Source of the DNA: JAEUWI01 sp942492815
Lineage (GTDB): Bacteria; Hydrogenedentota; Hydrogenedentia; Hydrogenedentales; JAEUWI01
Assembly: GCA_942492815.1 (NCBI GenBank)
Contig: OW818658.1
Location: 1,550,001-1,614,000, forward strand
Reading direction: 5' to 3'
Length of the DNA: 64,000 nt
The notes under the pieces are model-generated. The model was not told where the DNA came from and did no database searches. It saw only the letters and a list, made by a program, of their open reading frames with translations. Within the stretch, counting starts at the first letter, position 1, and each line of letters opens with the position of its first letter. A program made the translations under genes and the position numbers. Positions 1-9,400 of this stretch are shown here, piece by piece.

Positions 1-53
1 ACGTATTCTTTGTACTCCGCAAGTCTCGGGTCGCTTAGGTCGCTTTCCGTCAT
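1..53 (-). CDS. 5' end of a gene running off the left edge
   Basis: The reverse strand reads ATG at 53-51 and then an open frame to the edge, encoding MTESDLSDPRLAEYKEY. The bases just upstream on that strand read AGGGAAG about six bases before the ATG, which is a good ribosome binding site. Only 17 codons are visible, so no function can be given. The gene would be transcribed away from eboF and its upstream region is shared with the repeat-filled spacer at 54-587. The call rests on the start, binding site and open frame together. Confidence 0.5.
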   Translation of the reverse strand, partial: MTESDLSDPRLAEYKEY

Positions 54-302
54 CGCTTCTTCCCTTGCGCTGCACGCACCGGAGGCCTCGTATGAGCCCG
101 TCCCGCGTTCTCTGAGTAGCAACATTCGAAATCCCGTGCTGAAGGATGGATTTCGGCGTTTGAGTCGAGTTTTCCCGATTGAGTGCACAATCTACGGGAA
201 ATTCCCGCATGTTTGCAACATAAGTGGGGTTTTCGCACCTGAACTTCGGGCAAGTTGCCCCCTTGGCCCACGCCGTTGATTCGCTTTTGTTGGTGATAAA
301 GG

Positions 303-330
303 AATGTGGCACAGCCGTCTCGGCTGTGCT
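303..330. repeat. 'gtggcacag' hairpin repeat
   Basis: aatgtggcacagccgtctcg is followed by gctgtg, forming a CACAGCC/GGCTGTG hairpin. The same unit recurs near 4416, 4482, 12971, 36806 and, in altered form, 36880. It lies in the 54-587 spacer, where I see no gene apart from repeats. Confidence 0.8.
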
Positions 331-467
331 TTTCCAGCGTATTCAGTCACCCTTGGCATGCATTCTTCCTGATCTATTGCACGCAAAGGCGTGAAGGCGC
401 AAAGATAATTGAGATGCGAGTTCAATTGGGTCTTATCTTGATTGCAGGGGGGAATCTTAGTTGCAGA

Positions 468-523
468 ACGCTTCCTTCCCTCTTTCTTCTTCGTGCTCTT
501 CGTGGCCTTCGTGGTGAGAAACA
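468..523. repeat. 'cttcgtgctcttcgtgg' dispersed repeat
   Basis: A low-complexity TTCNTCG-rich tract containing cgtgctcttcgtggccttcg. Near-identical copies lie at 3029-3075 and, in the other orientation, at 60480-60515; shortened copies lie near 26427 and 61142. Translated on the opposite strand it gives histidine/glutamate-rich pseudo-peptides (HEGHEEHEE), so it often produces spurious gene calls. Confidence 0.75.
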
Positions 524-587
524 TTTGGTTGCGGCCAACGGCGGCTCCTGGCCGTGCGAGGCCTATTCCCAGGGCCCATCCAGTGGC

Positions 588-1973
588 TCAGCCGAAGAGA
601 TGCTCCAGCACGATATCGCGCACTGCCGTACAGGGCACTTCTTCTCCGAGGTCGTCGGCGGGGGCGTGGCTCAGCAGCACCGGCATCAGGTGTTTTGCCT
701 GGCCGATGCGGCCATGGGAGCCGCGAACGAGCGACGTGTCGAGGGGGATCACGTCCATCAGGGTGCGGAAACCGAGCTTCTTCTTCAGCAAGCGCCAGAC
801 GATGTGGGCGGGAGGATAGGCGAGCTTCGGATCGAGGAAGAGCTCCACGGGATCGTAGCCGGGCTTGCGGTGAATATCCACGCAGCGCGCAAAATCGGGC
901 GCGTGGGCGTCGTCCTGCCAGTAGTAATAGCTGAACCACCGACGCGCTTCGCTGATGAGCACCAGATCACCGCTGCGTTCGTGGGCGATGTTCAGCGCGG
1001 CCTGGCCCTCGCGATCAAGCACTTGCTCCACGCCGGGGACGCCACGCAGCAGATCGCGGTAGTAGTCGATGCGGGCGGGGTCTTTGATGTAGACATGGGC
1101 GATTTGATGATCCGAGACCGCGAAGGCATCGCTCGCGCCCGCGTCGAGCAACTCCAGGCCCTCCTCTTCGCGGATGCTGATAGCACCCGCCTCGCGGAGG
1201 ATGCGGTTGGGGTGCACCGCGTCGTCCACGGCTTCGATGCCATATTCGCTGACGATCATGGGTCTTACGCCCGCACCCTGGAAGTAGTCGAGGAGCTGAC
1301 CCACCACGCCGTCGAGTTCGCGGACGTACTTCGGGATGTCCGGGTGCTCCGGTCCGAGCTTTTGCAGGCAATAGTCGAGGTGGGGGAGATAGACCAGCGT
1401 GAGGCCGGGGTGATGTTTCTTGTGGCAGTAAATCGTGGCGTCGGCGATCCACTGGGTGGATTTGACGGACGAGGCCGGGCCCCAGAAGTTAAAGAGGGGG
1501 AAAGTGCCCAACGCCGCCTGCAACTCGCCGCGCAGATCTTGCGGGGAGGAATAGCAATCGGGGATCTTGCGCCCGTCAGCCTTGTAGATCGGGCGCGGCG
1601 TGACGGAAAAGTCCACGGAGGAGTACATGTTGTACCACCAGAACATGTTCAGGGTGGTGCAGGAAGGATCGCGCTCCCGGGCGATGTCCCAGACCTTTTT
1701 CCCCTGCACGAGGGGATTGGACTGCTTCCAGAATTGGACTTCGGAGAGCTCGCGATTGTACCAGCCATTGCCCACGATACCGTGCTCGCTCGGGGGCGTG
1801 CCCGTGAGCATGGAGGATTGCACCGTGGTGGTCACGGCGGGGAAGGAAGGCTGGAGGTGGCGCAATTCGCCCGCCTTCATGAAATCGCGGATGCGCGGAC
1901 AGGCCTCGCCAATGAGGGATTCGGTCAAGCCGACCGTAAGGATGACGGCGGTGGGGTGGTGGGTCTTGCTCAT
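588..1973 (-). CDS. eboF: EboF-like alkaline-phosphatase-superfamily hydrolase
   Basis: 461 residues of the nucleotide pyrophosphatase/type I phosphodiesterase type. The Thr-nucleophile region is PAVTTTVQSSMLTG, followed by EHGIVGNGWY, both typical of this subfamily. The usual first metal-binding Asp is absent: the N-terminus reads LTVGLTESLIG where relatives have VDGL. Later metal-site regions appear as SEYGIE and VSDHQIAHVY. The ATG at 1973 overlaps the eboC stop by four bases (ATGA), which fixes the start and implies translational coupling. In cyanobacteria, eustigmatophyte plastids and Bacteroidota such a protein belongs to the ebo cluster, which is linked to export of a secondary metabolite precursor (scytonemin in Nostoc). 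The substrate here is unknown. Confidence 0.8.
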   Translation of the reverse strand: MSKTHHPTAVILTVGLTESLIGEACPRIRDFMKAGELRHLQPSFPAVTTTVQSSMLTGTPPSEHGIVGNGWYNRELSEVQFWKQSNPLVQGKKVWDIARERDPSCTTLNMFWWYNMYSSVDFSVTPRPIYKADGRKIPDCYSSPQDLRGELQAALGTFPLFNFWGPASSVKSTQWIADATIYCHKKHHPGLTLVYLPHLDYCLQKLGPEHPDIPKYVRELDGVVGQLLDYFQGAGVRPMIVSEYGIEAVDDAVHPNRILREAGAISIREEEGLELLDAGASDAFAVSDHQIAHVYIKDPARIDYYRDLLRGVPGVEQVLDREGQAALNIAHERSGDLVLISEARRWFSYYYWQDDAHAPDFARCVDIHRKPGYDPVELFLDPKLAYPPAHIVWRLLKKKLGFRTLMDVIPLDTSLVRGSHGRIGQAKHLMPVLLSHAPADDLGEEVPCTAVRDIVLEHLFG

Positions 1974-2872
1974 GTGCCGGCAATTCTCCGATGGCCCCAG
2001 ACCGTCACGGCGAAACACGCAAGGGCGGCCAGCGATAGCCAGGGGAAAGGGGTAAAGGTCAGAAAAAAAGCATCGAGCAGCGAAATGCCCGCGAGCCAGC
2101 TTAGCACGGCGGGAACGACCTTCGGCGGCGACTGCCAGATAAAGCGCGCGGAGCGGATGAGCCATACGGCGAGGAGCACGGCGGCGGGGACGGTCCAGCG
2201 CCAGTCGAAAATGGGCATGAGCCACAGCGCGGGGATGGGGATCAGCACGAGGGCGGCGGCGAGCCAGCGGCGGAAACCCAGGCCGCCGGAGACTTCTTTT
2301 TGCGCGACAAGAGTGAGGGCGATGATGTAGAGCGCGAGGAGGGCGGCGGCGGTGAAGAGGTCGTAGGGGAGGGAGATGATTTCATAGTAAGTAGCTTCAG
2401 TAGGCACTGGCTGCGCCATCGCGCAGGCCCCGACGAAATAAACGAATGCTCGGCACAGGCCCATGAAAATCAGGGACCCGGTCCAGCGCTTGTGCAGCAG
2501 GTTATAGAGAATGATGGAGACAATCAGGGCGATGGCGGGCACCAGCGAAAAGGGGGCGGTGAGCTGGATATTCCCAAAGCCCAAGGCGAAGCACAGAGCG
2601 ACGAAGGTTCCCACTTCGAGCACGGAAAGCGTCCCCGAAGGTATCGGGCGCTGGGGGCGCTCGACGCGATCAATGTCGCGATCCATCAGGTCGTTGAGCG
2701 CCATGCCACCGATGTAAAAGAAGGAGGCCCCGGCAATCGTGAGGAGCACTCGAGGCCAGTCGGGCGCATGGGAGGTGGAGGCCATCGCCGCGCCCACGAG
2801 CACATTGGAAAACACGGTGGGTAAATTGGAAATACGCGCGAGTTGGAGCCAGGCCTTGAACTTTGGAGTCAT
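1970..2872 (-). CDS. eboC: EboC-like UbiA-family prenyltransferase
   Basis: 300 residues with about eight hydrophobic helices. The first UbiA signature is intact (LNDLMDRDIDRVERPQRPIP, an NDxxDxxxD motif that binds prenyl diphosphate through Mg2+). The second Asp-rich motif of classical UbiA enzymes is not evident, as expected for EboC-type members. It is an inner-membrane enzyme predicted to move an isoprenoid onto an unknown acceptor. The stop overlaps the eboF start (ATGA). The gene lies between eboE and eboF, with a repeat-containing 254-bp spacer separating it from eboE. Confidence 0.85.
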   Translation of the reverse strand: MTPKFKAWLQLARISNLPTVFSNVLVGAAMASTSHAPDWPRVLLTIAGASFFYIGGMALNDLMDRDIDRVERPQRPIPSGTLSVLEVGTFVALCFALGFGNIQLTAPFSLVPAIALIVSIILYNLLHKRWTGSLIFMGLCRAFVYFVGACAMAQPVPTEATYYEIISLPYDLFTAAALLALYIIALTLVAQKEVSGGLGFRRWLAAALVLIPIPALWLMPIFDWRWTVPAAVLLAVWLIRSARFIWQSPPKVVPAVLSWLAGISLLDAFFLTFTPFPWLSLAALACFAVTVWGHRRIAGT

Positions 2873-3126
2873 TCAGAAGGTCCCTGTGGCTCGACGAATC
2901 ACCCTGGGCATGCGGTCATCCCAATAGGTTGGTACGCAAAGCCGCAAAGGCGCGAAGTTGAGGTATCGGGAAGCCGCCTTACATCCTCTTGGTAAGTGTG
3001 CAAAGGTGGCACCGTAGTTACGAGACGCGTTCTTCTCTTTTTCTTCTTCGTGCTCTTCGTGGCCTTCGTGGTAAAATACTCGGTTCCCTTCTTTGTGCGC
3101 TTTGCGTTCTTTGTGGTTAAGAATCT
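2873..3126. repeat. spacer between eboC and eboE, with dispersed repeat
   Basis: 254 bases with no gene. Bases 3029-3075 are a copy of the cttcgtgctcttcgtggcct repeat, followed by ctttgcgttctttgtggtta. The repeat has entered what was probably a tighter operon, because both neighbours run in the same direction. Confidence 0.7.
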
Positions 3127-4299
3127 TCATTTCTTTACCGCATCCATCACCCACTGCATTTCCTTCGCGATTCCCTCGGCGAGGTCATCCACCCGCAGTT
3201 CCGCCGGCAACACGTTCCACGCATAGGTCTCCACTTCGAAGTGCTTGCAGTCGGTAAACTCATCCACATGCTGGAGGCACTTCCGCACTTCGTCCTGCGT
3301 GGCCCGAAGCAATCCGAAGCGGTCGAGGAAAAGAGGTACGTGGAAGTGGGTGCGAAGGGTCAGTTCCGCGAGGGATTCGCCCGCGATGGCTTCCAGGGCC
3401 TCGGGGAGATCTTCGTAGAGCGTCATCTCGCCGGGGTGCAGTGCGTTGGTGACTGTCGTCTGGTGCAGGTAGCGCGGTTCCTGGAAGCCCGCGAGCTGGG
3501 CGAGGGCCTCGGAGCCCTGGCCGGGATCGAGACGCGCAAAATCGGCCTCGACGGCGGCGGAAAGCTGCACCTTGCCGACGCGGAGTCCGGCATGCTTGTA
3601 GGCCAGGAGCACGTCCAGTTGATCCTCGCCCATGACGGCCGCGTGGCACACGTCGTGGCACACGCGGAGGTAGCGGGCAATGTGGGCCTCGTTCCCCGGC
3701 GTGAAGAGGTAGTGCTCGAAGAAATGGATGATGTCCTCGCTCGTGTGGAGGATGCAGCCGGGCTCGGGCTCGATGTCAATGTGGATGCAGTGGCCGGTCG
3801 AGGCCTCTTCGCGCGCAAGGTGATCGACCAGTTCGAGGAGGTTCTTCGCCGCCGCCTGCTTCGTGGCTTCGTCGTCGTCGCTCGGCCAGCCGATGGGCAA
3901 CGTGGAGATGCTGCCTTCCGCTTCTTTTGGCAGGAGCCGTCCGAGGATGCGCACGAGATCCTTGGTGTAGTCCAGGCGCGCCGTGTCGGCCCAGGTGGGC
4001 TTGTACACGTCGTGCTTCACCACGGCCTGGTGAAAATCGCCATAGGGGAAGCCGTTCATGGTGTTGACGCAGAGGCCCCGCTCGGCGAGCCAGTCGGCCA
4101 GCGCGCCCGCGCGATCATGGGCGATCACCTCGCGCGCGGCGGAAGCCGGCAGCCAAAGCCCCACGCCCATGGGCGCATCGGGGCTGACGCGCCGCTTCAC
4201 GGCGACGGCGTAGCGCTCCAGATTTTCGAGGGTCGTGGCATAGTCCGTACCCGCGTGGACGTTCGTGCAGTAGCTGAGGGGGTAGTTGTTTGTGAACAT
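3127..4299 (-). CDS. eboE: EboE-like xylose-isomerase-type TIM-barrel protein
   Basis: 390 residues from ATG at 4299 (MFTNNYPLSYCTNVHAG). An upstream in-frame extension to 4368 looks non-coding. The LSYCTNVHAGTD opening, NGFPYGDFH, HIDIEPEPG and the E...D...H pattern across the barrel match the metabolite-traffic (EboE) branch of the sugar-phosphate isomerase/epimerase superfamily. The predicted location is cytoplasmic. It is the first gene of the eboE-eboC-eboF half-cluster. The exact reaction of EboE is not established, so I give the family and not a substrate. Confidence 0.8.
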   Translation of the reverse strand: MFTNNYPLSYCTNVHAGTDYATTLENLERYAVAVKRRVSPDAPMGVGLWLPASAAREVIAHDRAGALADWLAERGLCVNTMNGFPYGDFHQAVVKHDVYKPTWADTARLDYTKDLVRILGRLLPKEAEGSISTLPIGWPSDDDEATKQAAAKNLLELVDHLAREEASTGHCIHIDIEPEPGCILHTSEDIIHFFEHYLFTPGNEAHIARYLRVCHDVCHAAVMGEDQLDVLLAYKHAGLRVGKVQLSAAVEADFARLDPGQGSEALAQLAGFQEPRYLHQTTVTNALHPGEMTLYEDLPEALEAIAGESLAELTLRTHFHVPLFLDRFGLLRATQDEVRKCLQHVDEFTDCKHFEVETYAWNVLPAELRVDDLAEGIAKEMQWVMDAVKK

Positions 4300-4405
4300 G
4301 GTGTCTCGATGGGGTGAGGGAATTTGAATGTGGACGCCATTATAAAGGGGCGGGGGCGTGCGTTGCACGAAGTGCGCGGGGGATATAAGCTCGGTGGTTG
4401 CGGTG

Positions 4406-4512
4406 CAACCAAATCACAGCCGAGACGGCTGTGCCACATTCTTTGCGAGTGTTCCCTTGGGATCTTGAGTGACGTCGAGAGGAATGTGGCACAGGCGTCC
4501 CGCCTGTGATTT
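4406..4512. repeat. two 'gtggcacag' hairpin repeats
   Basis: One copy reads cacagccgagacggctgtgc (4416-4441, inverted) and the next gtggcacaggcgtcccgcct (about 4485-4507). Each forms a short hairpin. They abut the larger element that begins at 4522. Confidence 0.75.
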
Positions 4513-4521
4513 GTTTTACCT

Positions 4522-4936
4522 CGTTCCCATGCAGAGCTCTTGTCATTACCCACAAGTTTCGATGGCCATGGCACTGCGACAGATTCCAGAGTGGGCCTCC
4601 TCTTAGCCACGTAGTGGCGGCATATCGTAGCCCAGGGTGAAGGTCGTAGAGCCGCCGAAGGCGGGTCTACGACCGAACCCTGGGTTACAGCCCCCCCCAA
4701 CACGAGCCCTGAAAGGGCGACACAGAAGAACGAGGGAGATCGTTTCCGGTCTTCGATGCCATCCCTTCGGGATTCAAGAGTTTTGGGGCCAGTTTACCCA
4801 GGGTTCCGCTCGTACCTCGCTTCACCCTGGGCTACTATATGTCGCCACTACGTGGCTAATTCGTCACCTTTATGTAAACTTTTCCAGTGTAATAGCTGCA
4901 AGACTTATGGGTAATGACAAGTGCAGAGCTTGGGAA
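4522..4936. mobile_element. MITE-like element with terminal inverted repeats, copy 1
   Basis: The ends are inverted: cttgtcattacccacaagt at 4539-4557 and acttatgggtaatgacaag at 4903-4921, 18 of 19 bases matching, each followed outward by an AGAGCT/TTCCCA-containing tail. The interior has the inverted pair tagccacgtagtggcg (about 4605) and cgccactacgtggcta (about 4842), plus cgtagcccagggtgaag and its reverse complement. No open frame encodes a transposase. A related element lies at 31026-31406 and truncated interiors lie near 10235 and 35993. The remaining bases to 5235 hold degenerate ctgtgaaaatctgtggg and attcgtgtccattcgtgg repeats and no gene. Confidence 0.65.
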
Positions 4937-5235
4937 AGAGTAAAAAGACCATCGCTTCCTCTTATCGGTGCGGATCTGTGAAAATCTGTGGGAAAACAAT
5001 TCTTCAGCAAGCCGTGAGGCAGAGAATCCCTCAGGCGATTTCGAATGGTGGGCATCAATTTTCAACATGGCTTCCCGGCCCCTCGGCAGGGAATTTCAGG
5101 GACGGATTGGTCGTTTCTTATTCGTGTGGATTCGTGTCCATTCGTGGTTCAATATTCTATCTGGGTTCAAACGTCTAGACTTTAACGTGCAACAATACTC
5201 ACCGGCCAAACACGCCTATGGAAAGGATACTACAC

Positions 5236-6282
5236 ATGGAAAATCGCAAGGTTCGCTGGGGCATCCTCAGCACCGCCGAAATCGCCACCAAGACCGTGGC
5301 GGGCTTTCACGACGCGGCCAATGCCGAGGTGGTGGCCGTGGCCAGTCGCTCGCTGGACAAGGCTCAGACCTGGGCAACGGTCCACGGCGTGCCCAAGGCC
5401 TATGGGTCCTACGACGAATTGCTCGCCGATGACAGCATCGACGCCGTCTACATTCCCCTGCCCAGCGCGCTGCGCAATGAATGGATCAAGAAAGCCGCCG
5501 AAGCGGGCAAGCACGTCTATGCGGAGAAACCCTTCGCCGACGGCATCGAGGAAGCCATCCAGGTCTGCCGGGACAAGGGCGTGCAATTCATGGACGGCAC
5601 CATGTGGCTCCACAGCACGCGCACCCACGAAATCGAGCAACGCATCACCACCGGCGACATCGGCCCCGTGCGCCGCGTCACCGCCGCCTTCACCTTCAAG
5701 TACCCCGACAAAGCCTGGCTCGAAGGGGGCAACGGGCGCACCGACAAAACCCGCGAACCCATGGGCTGCTTCGGCGATCAGGGCTGGTATCCCATCGGCG
5801 CGATCCTATGGGCCTTCGGCTACGCCCTGCCCGAGCGCGTGCAGATGAACTTCGTCTCCAAAAACACCGTGGACACCATCGTCGGCTGCGGCGGCACCCT
5901 GTGGTTCTCCGACGGGCGCATGGCCACCTTCGACAGCGGCTGCGAATTGCCCCACCGCTCCCAATTCGAAATCGTCGGCGAGACCGGCCTCATCCGCGTG
6001 GACGATCTCGTCGGCGGCCAGGGCCGAAGCGGCAACTTCGCCGCCTACGAAGGCCCCTTCACCGGCAGCGGCCACTACTTCCTCGGCGATGTCATGGGCA
6101 AGGACACGGAGGTCAAGGTCGAGCCCTGCGACCACGTGGTGAAGCTGGTGGAGACCTATTCGGGGATCGTGCTGTCGGGCAAGGTGGACCCGCAATGGCC
6201 CGAACGGACCCTGGCGTGCCATCGGGTTATGGCGGCGTTGTTCGCGTCGGCGGAGGGGGGATGTGGGGTGGTGGTGGTGTAG
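5236..6282 (+). CDS. Gfo/Idh/MocA-family NAD(P)-dependent oxidoreductase
   Basis: 348 residues from ATG 5236 (MENRKVRWGILSTAEIA), preceded by aaagga eight bases upstream. An in-frame ATG at 5218 is a weaker alternative. The Rossmann region and the AEKPFADG motif (Glu-Lys-Pro, catalytic lysine region) are intact, followed by a C-terminal GFO_IDH_MocA barrel. No signal peptide, so it is cytoplasmic, unlike the three exported homologues at 25-29 kb. It runs opposite to the ebo genes. The best relatives are dimeric dihydrodiol or glucose-fructose oxidoreductase-like enzymes. The substrate is unknown. Confidence 0.85.
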   Translation: MENRKVRWGILSTAEIATKTVAGFHDAANAEVVAVASRSLDKAQTWATVHGVPKAYGSYDELLADDSIDAVYIPLPSALRNEWIKKAAEAGKHVYAEKPFADGIEEAIQVCRDKGVQFMDGTMWLHSTRTHEIEQRITTGDIGPVRRVTAAFTFKYPDKAWLEGGNGRTDKTREPMGCFGDQGWYPIGAILWAFGYALPERVQMNFVSKNTVDTIVGCGGTLWFSDGRMATFDSGCELPHRSQFEIVGETGLIRVDDLVGGQGRSGNFAAYEGPFTGSGHYFLGDVMGKDTEVKVEPCDHVVKLVETYSGIVLSGKVDPQWPERTLACHRVMAALFASAEGGCGVVVV

Positions 6283-6446
6283 GGGAGGCGGGCCCGAAAC
6301 TCGAAAAAATGGAAGGCCGGAAGACGACTAAAGAATAATTCTGTGCTACAATAGTCGGAGCAGATTCGAGTAAAAGTCAAAAATCTTAAGTCTCACTCGT
6401 CCACATGGAACGCCCAGATGGGCTTGAATAATAGAGGGGGTGTTCG

Positions 6447-9400
6447 GTGAAATCGGATAGCAAATATTGTGGACAGACTGAGGGATACCTGAATCATATT
6501 AGAAGTTGTCTATGGAAGGGCAAGCCTCACGGTCGGGCCGCACTCATGGTAGGCGCGGGGTTCAGCTTAAATGCAGAATACGTATCAGGTAAAATCACGA
6601 AGTTTCCTGAATGGGCTGAATTGGCACGAACGTTCGCCGATCACCTTGTCCCCAACGGGATGCCCAACAGGGATATTTCCGCGTTAGAGCTTGCTGCAAG
6701 GTTCGAAGCAGTCTATGACAGGGGCCCTCTTCATGACTTGATACTCGAACAATTGCCCGACTCCGCCTTCAGGCCTGGGGCGTTACACATTCGACTACTC
6801 GACCTTCCTTGGGCAGACGTATTTACTACCAATTACGATACATTTTTGGACCGTGCTTGTAAGAACCTTAGCCCCGAGAGAAGTTATCGAATTATACGGC
6901 GTGTTGAGGGCCTACCAGGTAGCAAACAGCCACGAATAGTAAAGCTGCATGGGTCTTTTCCCGATACGTTTCCTTTCATAATAACCGAGGACGACTTCCG
7001 CACATATCCACAGAGATTCGCACCCTTTGTCAATACCGTTCAGCAAAGCATGATGGAAAATGTGTTCTGTTTGCTCGGATTTTCAGGTCAAGATCCCAAT
7101 TTTGTCAATTGGACAGGGTGGGTCCGTGACAATCTGAAAGAAAACTGTCCGAAAATCTACTTGTGTGGCGTATTTGGCGATATTGACGATTCAAGAATCG
7201 CATACCTGAGGAATCGAAATGTAACGCTCGTAGATTTGCGGTTCTTCCTATTCGATGGCGAGGAACCAAGCCATGCCACACTGATTGGTCGGTACATAGA
7301 CTTCTTGGGACAAGGCCGGCCGCCTGAGGCTGGAGAGTGGGGTAGTTCGAGTGGGGGCGGGATATCGGGGGGACCAGGTGGTGTTTCACCTTCACAGGAT
7401 GCGGACGGACTGCAGGTGGTCGGTGGCCTTGAAAAACTGCGAGAGACGTATCCAGGTTGGTTGGTGTGCCCGAGAGACATAAGAAGTCGGTACTGGAATA
7501 GCCTCAAAATGTCGATTCAGCAGGTCGATTGGTTAGAACTTAAGACCTTCCCGCTCGATATTAGGCTTACAACTCTCTGTGAGATCGCTTGGGGTCTAAG
7601 ACTTTGTCTTTCGCCAATGCTGGACTCGATTAGAGAGCACATTGTCTTGGCGTTAGAGGACTGCCTTGAGTCGAATCACCGAGGCATGTCCTCCTTTGCA
7701 CTTGAACTAATGCTCGTTCTTGTCCGCGATGCTCGTGAGAGATTCGATCTGATTTCATACGAACAGTGGCGGGGTATTGTACAGAGCCAGATCGAAGATT
7801 CTTCCGCGGACTCGAATCAGCGACTTGCACTGCATTATGAAGACTGCCTGCATGCGTGGTATCAATTGAATTTTGGCAAGCTACTCGAACTGGTAGAGCA
7901 GTGGCCATCTGATGGAAATCCACCTGTATGGAGTTTGCGTCATGCATCTTTACTCTTAGTTATTGGTGATGCAAATAGTGCTTGGAAACTTTTGGAGGCG
8001 ACACTTGTTGAGATTCGAAGCCGACAGATCGAGGCAGAATTCGATATTGGTTTGCTTTCGGAGGAGTCCTGGGTAATGTATTTACTTCAGCGCCGTCATC
8101 AAGGCCGGGGCGTCAAATCTAGCGGTCCGCCTCCTGGAAGATGGGACGAGCTCCGGCGTTACCACTGCGATCCATTTCGGGAGCTAAATGGCGATCTGAT
8201 TCGCAGTAGTAGAAAGAAGAACAGGGAAAATGGGGAATATGAAACCTTCGATGTAGGTATTCGAAGGGTGTTCCATACTGTAGACTTGGGAAGCGGAATT
8301 CCGTCAGAACGAGGATTTGGCTTCGAGGCATTTACACGATTGCATGAAGATTCTGGGTGCCCCATGGTCTTTGGATGCTACCGTACCCTGGCCAGAGAGA
8401 TGGATGATCTGCTTCCTAGCCTTTCGTTGAAAAGACCAGAAGCTTTCTTTAGTCACGTTATGCGATTTGATGATATGGACTCAATAAAGAGGATGTCGCG
8501 ATTTCAGGTATTGGCAATGGATACAGATGCAGTTGGTCGTTGGTATCGGTCGACAAAATCTGTTCCGACCTTCTTGATGTTGGCATTGTCCAGCGGGAAG
8601 CATCATCGCCTCGATGGACCTCGATGGAGTTCGAAATTGGACACATATCTAGAGCTAGTATCACGACTCACTATTAAGTTCGATGAAGAACTCTTAGACC
8701 GGGCGCTGGAGCTTGCCTGTAGTTGCTATGTAAATGTCGCTGTGCGTATTGAATTTCAAGTTCACGAGTCATTGGGAAATCTTTTTCGACGAGCGATAGT
8801 GGCGCTTTCGGAAGATAAATTGGTGGAGTGGATTCCCAAACTGATCAATCTTCCCTTGGGAGACGCAAACGGTACACCGGTTGGTGCTTCAGGTCATTGG
8901 CCCGAGCCCTTGCGATATGTAGCATGGACTTCAAAGCCGCTTGTCGGAAAAGATTTAGGAGCAGAAGCCTCGATGGCATTTTTGCTTTCACAAACACGGT
9001 TTGGAGAAGCTGGGTATCGTGGAAATCGTGCCCGAGCCATAGAGAGGTTAGGTGTTCTATATAATGGGGGTGGCATGGTTGCTGCGGACGCGCAAGAGTT
9101 CGCCCGAGAACTGTGGAGCAAAAGAGAGGTCGACACCGGATTACCGGCCCTAGAGGGAAATTTCTACATATACAGCTTACTCACCTTTCCTGAGCCGAGC
9201 AAGGGCTATGCTGCAAGTGAGATTAAGCGGTACTTGAAGTCGAAGAACCTGAGCGAGCTGTATGCCCGTGCTAAAGAAAGTCAAGTTGGCATTATATATC
9301 CTCCCCGGTTTCTCGCTACTCTTGAGCCAATCCTAGATGCACTATTAGGTTGTACAAAGGTTAGATGGCAAGAACGAAAGCAGCCCCAAGAGAGGCAGAT

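Noticed and set aside
306..2330. Long plus-strand open frame opposite eboF and eboC
   Set aside because: It is antisense to two genes with clear motifs and ATGA coupling; its translation is low-complexity and has no signal of a family. High GC makes long antisense frames common here.
3241..4317. 358-residue plus-strand frame opposite eboE
   Set aside because: Antisense shadow of eboE; no binding site or recognisable motif.
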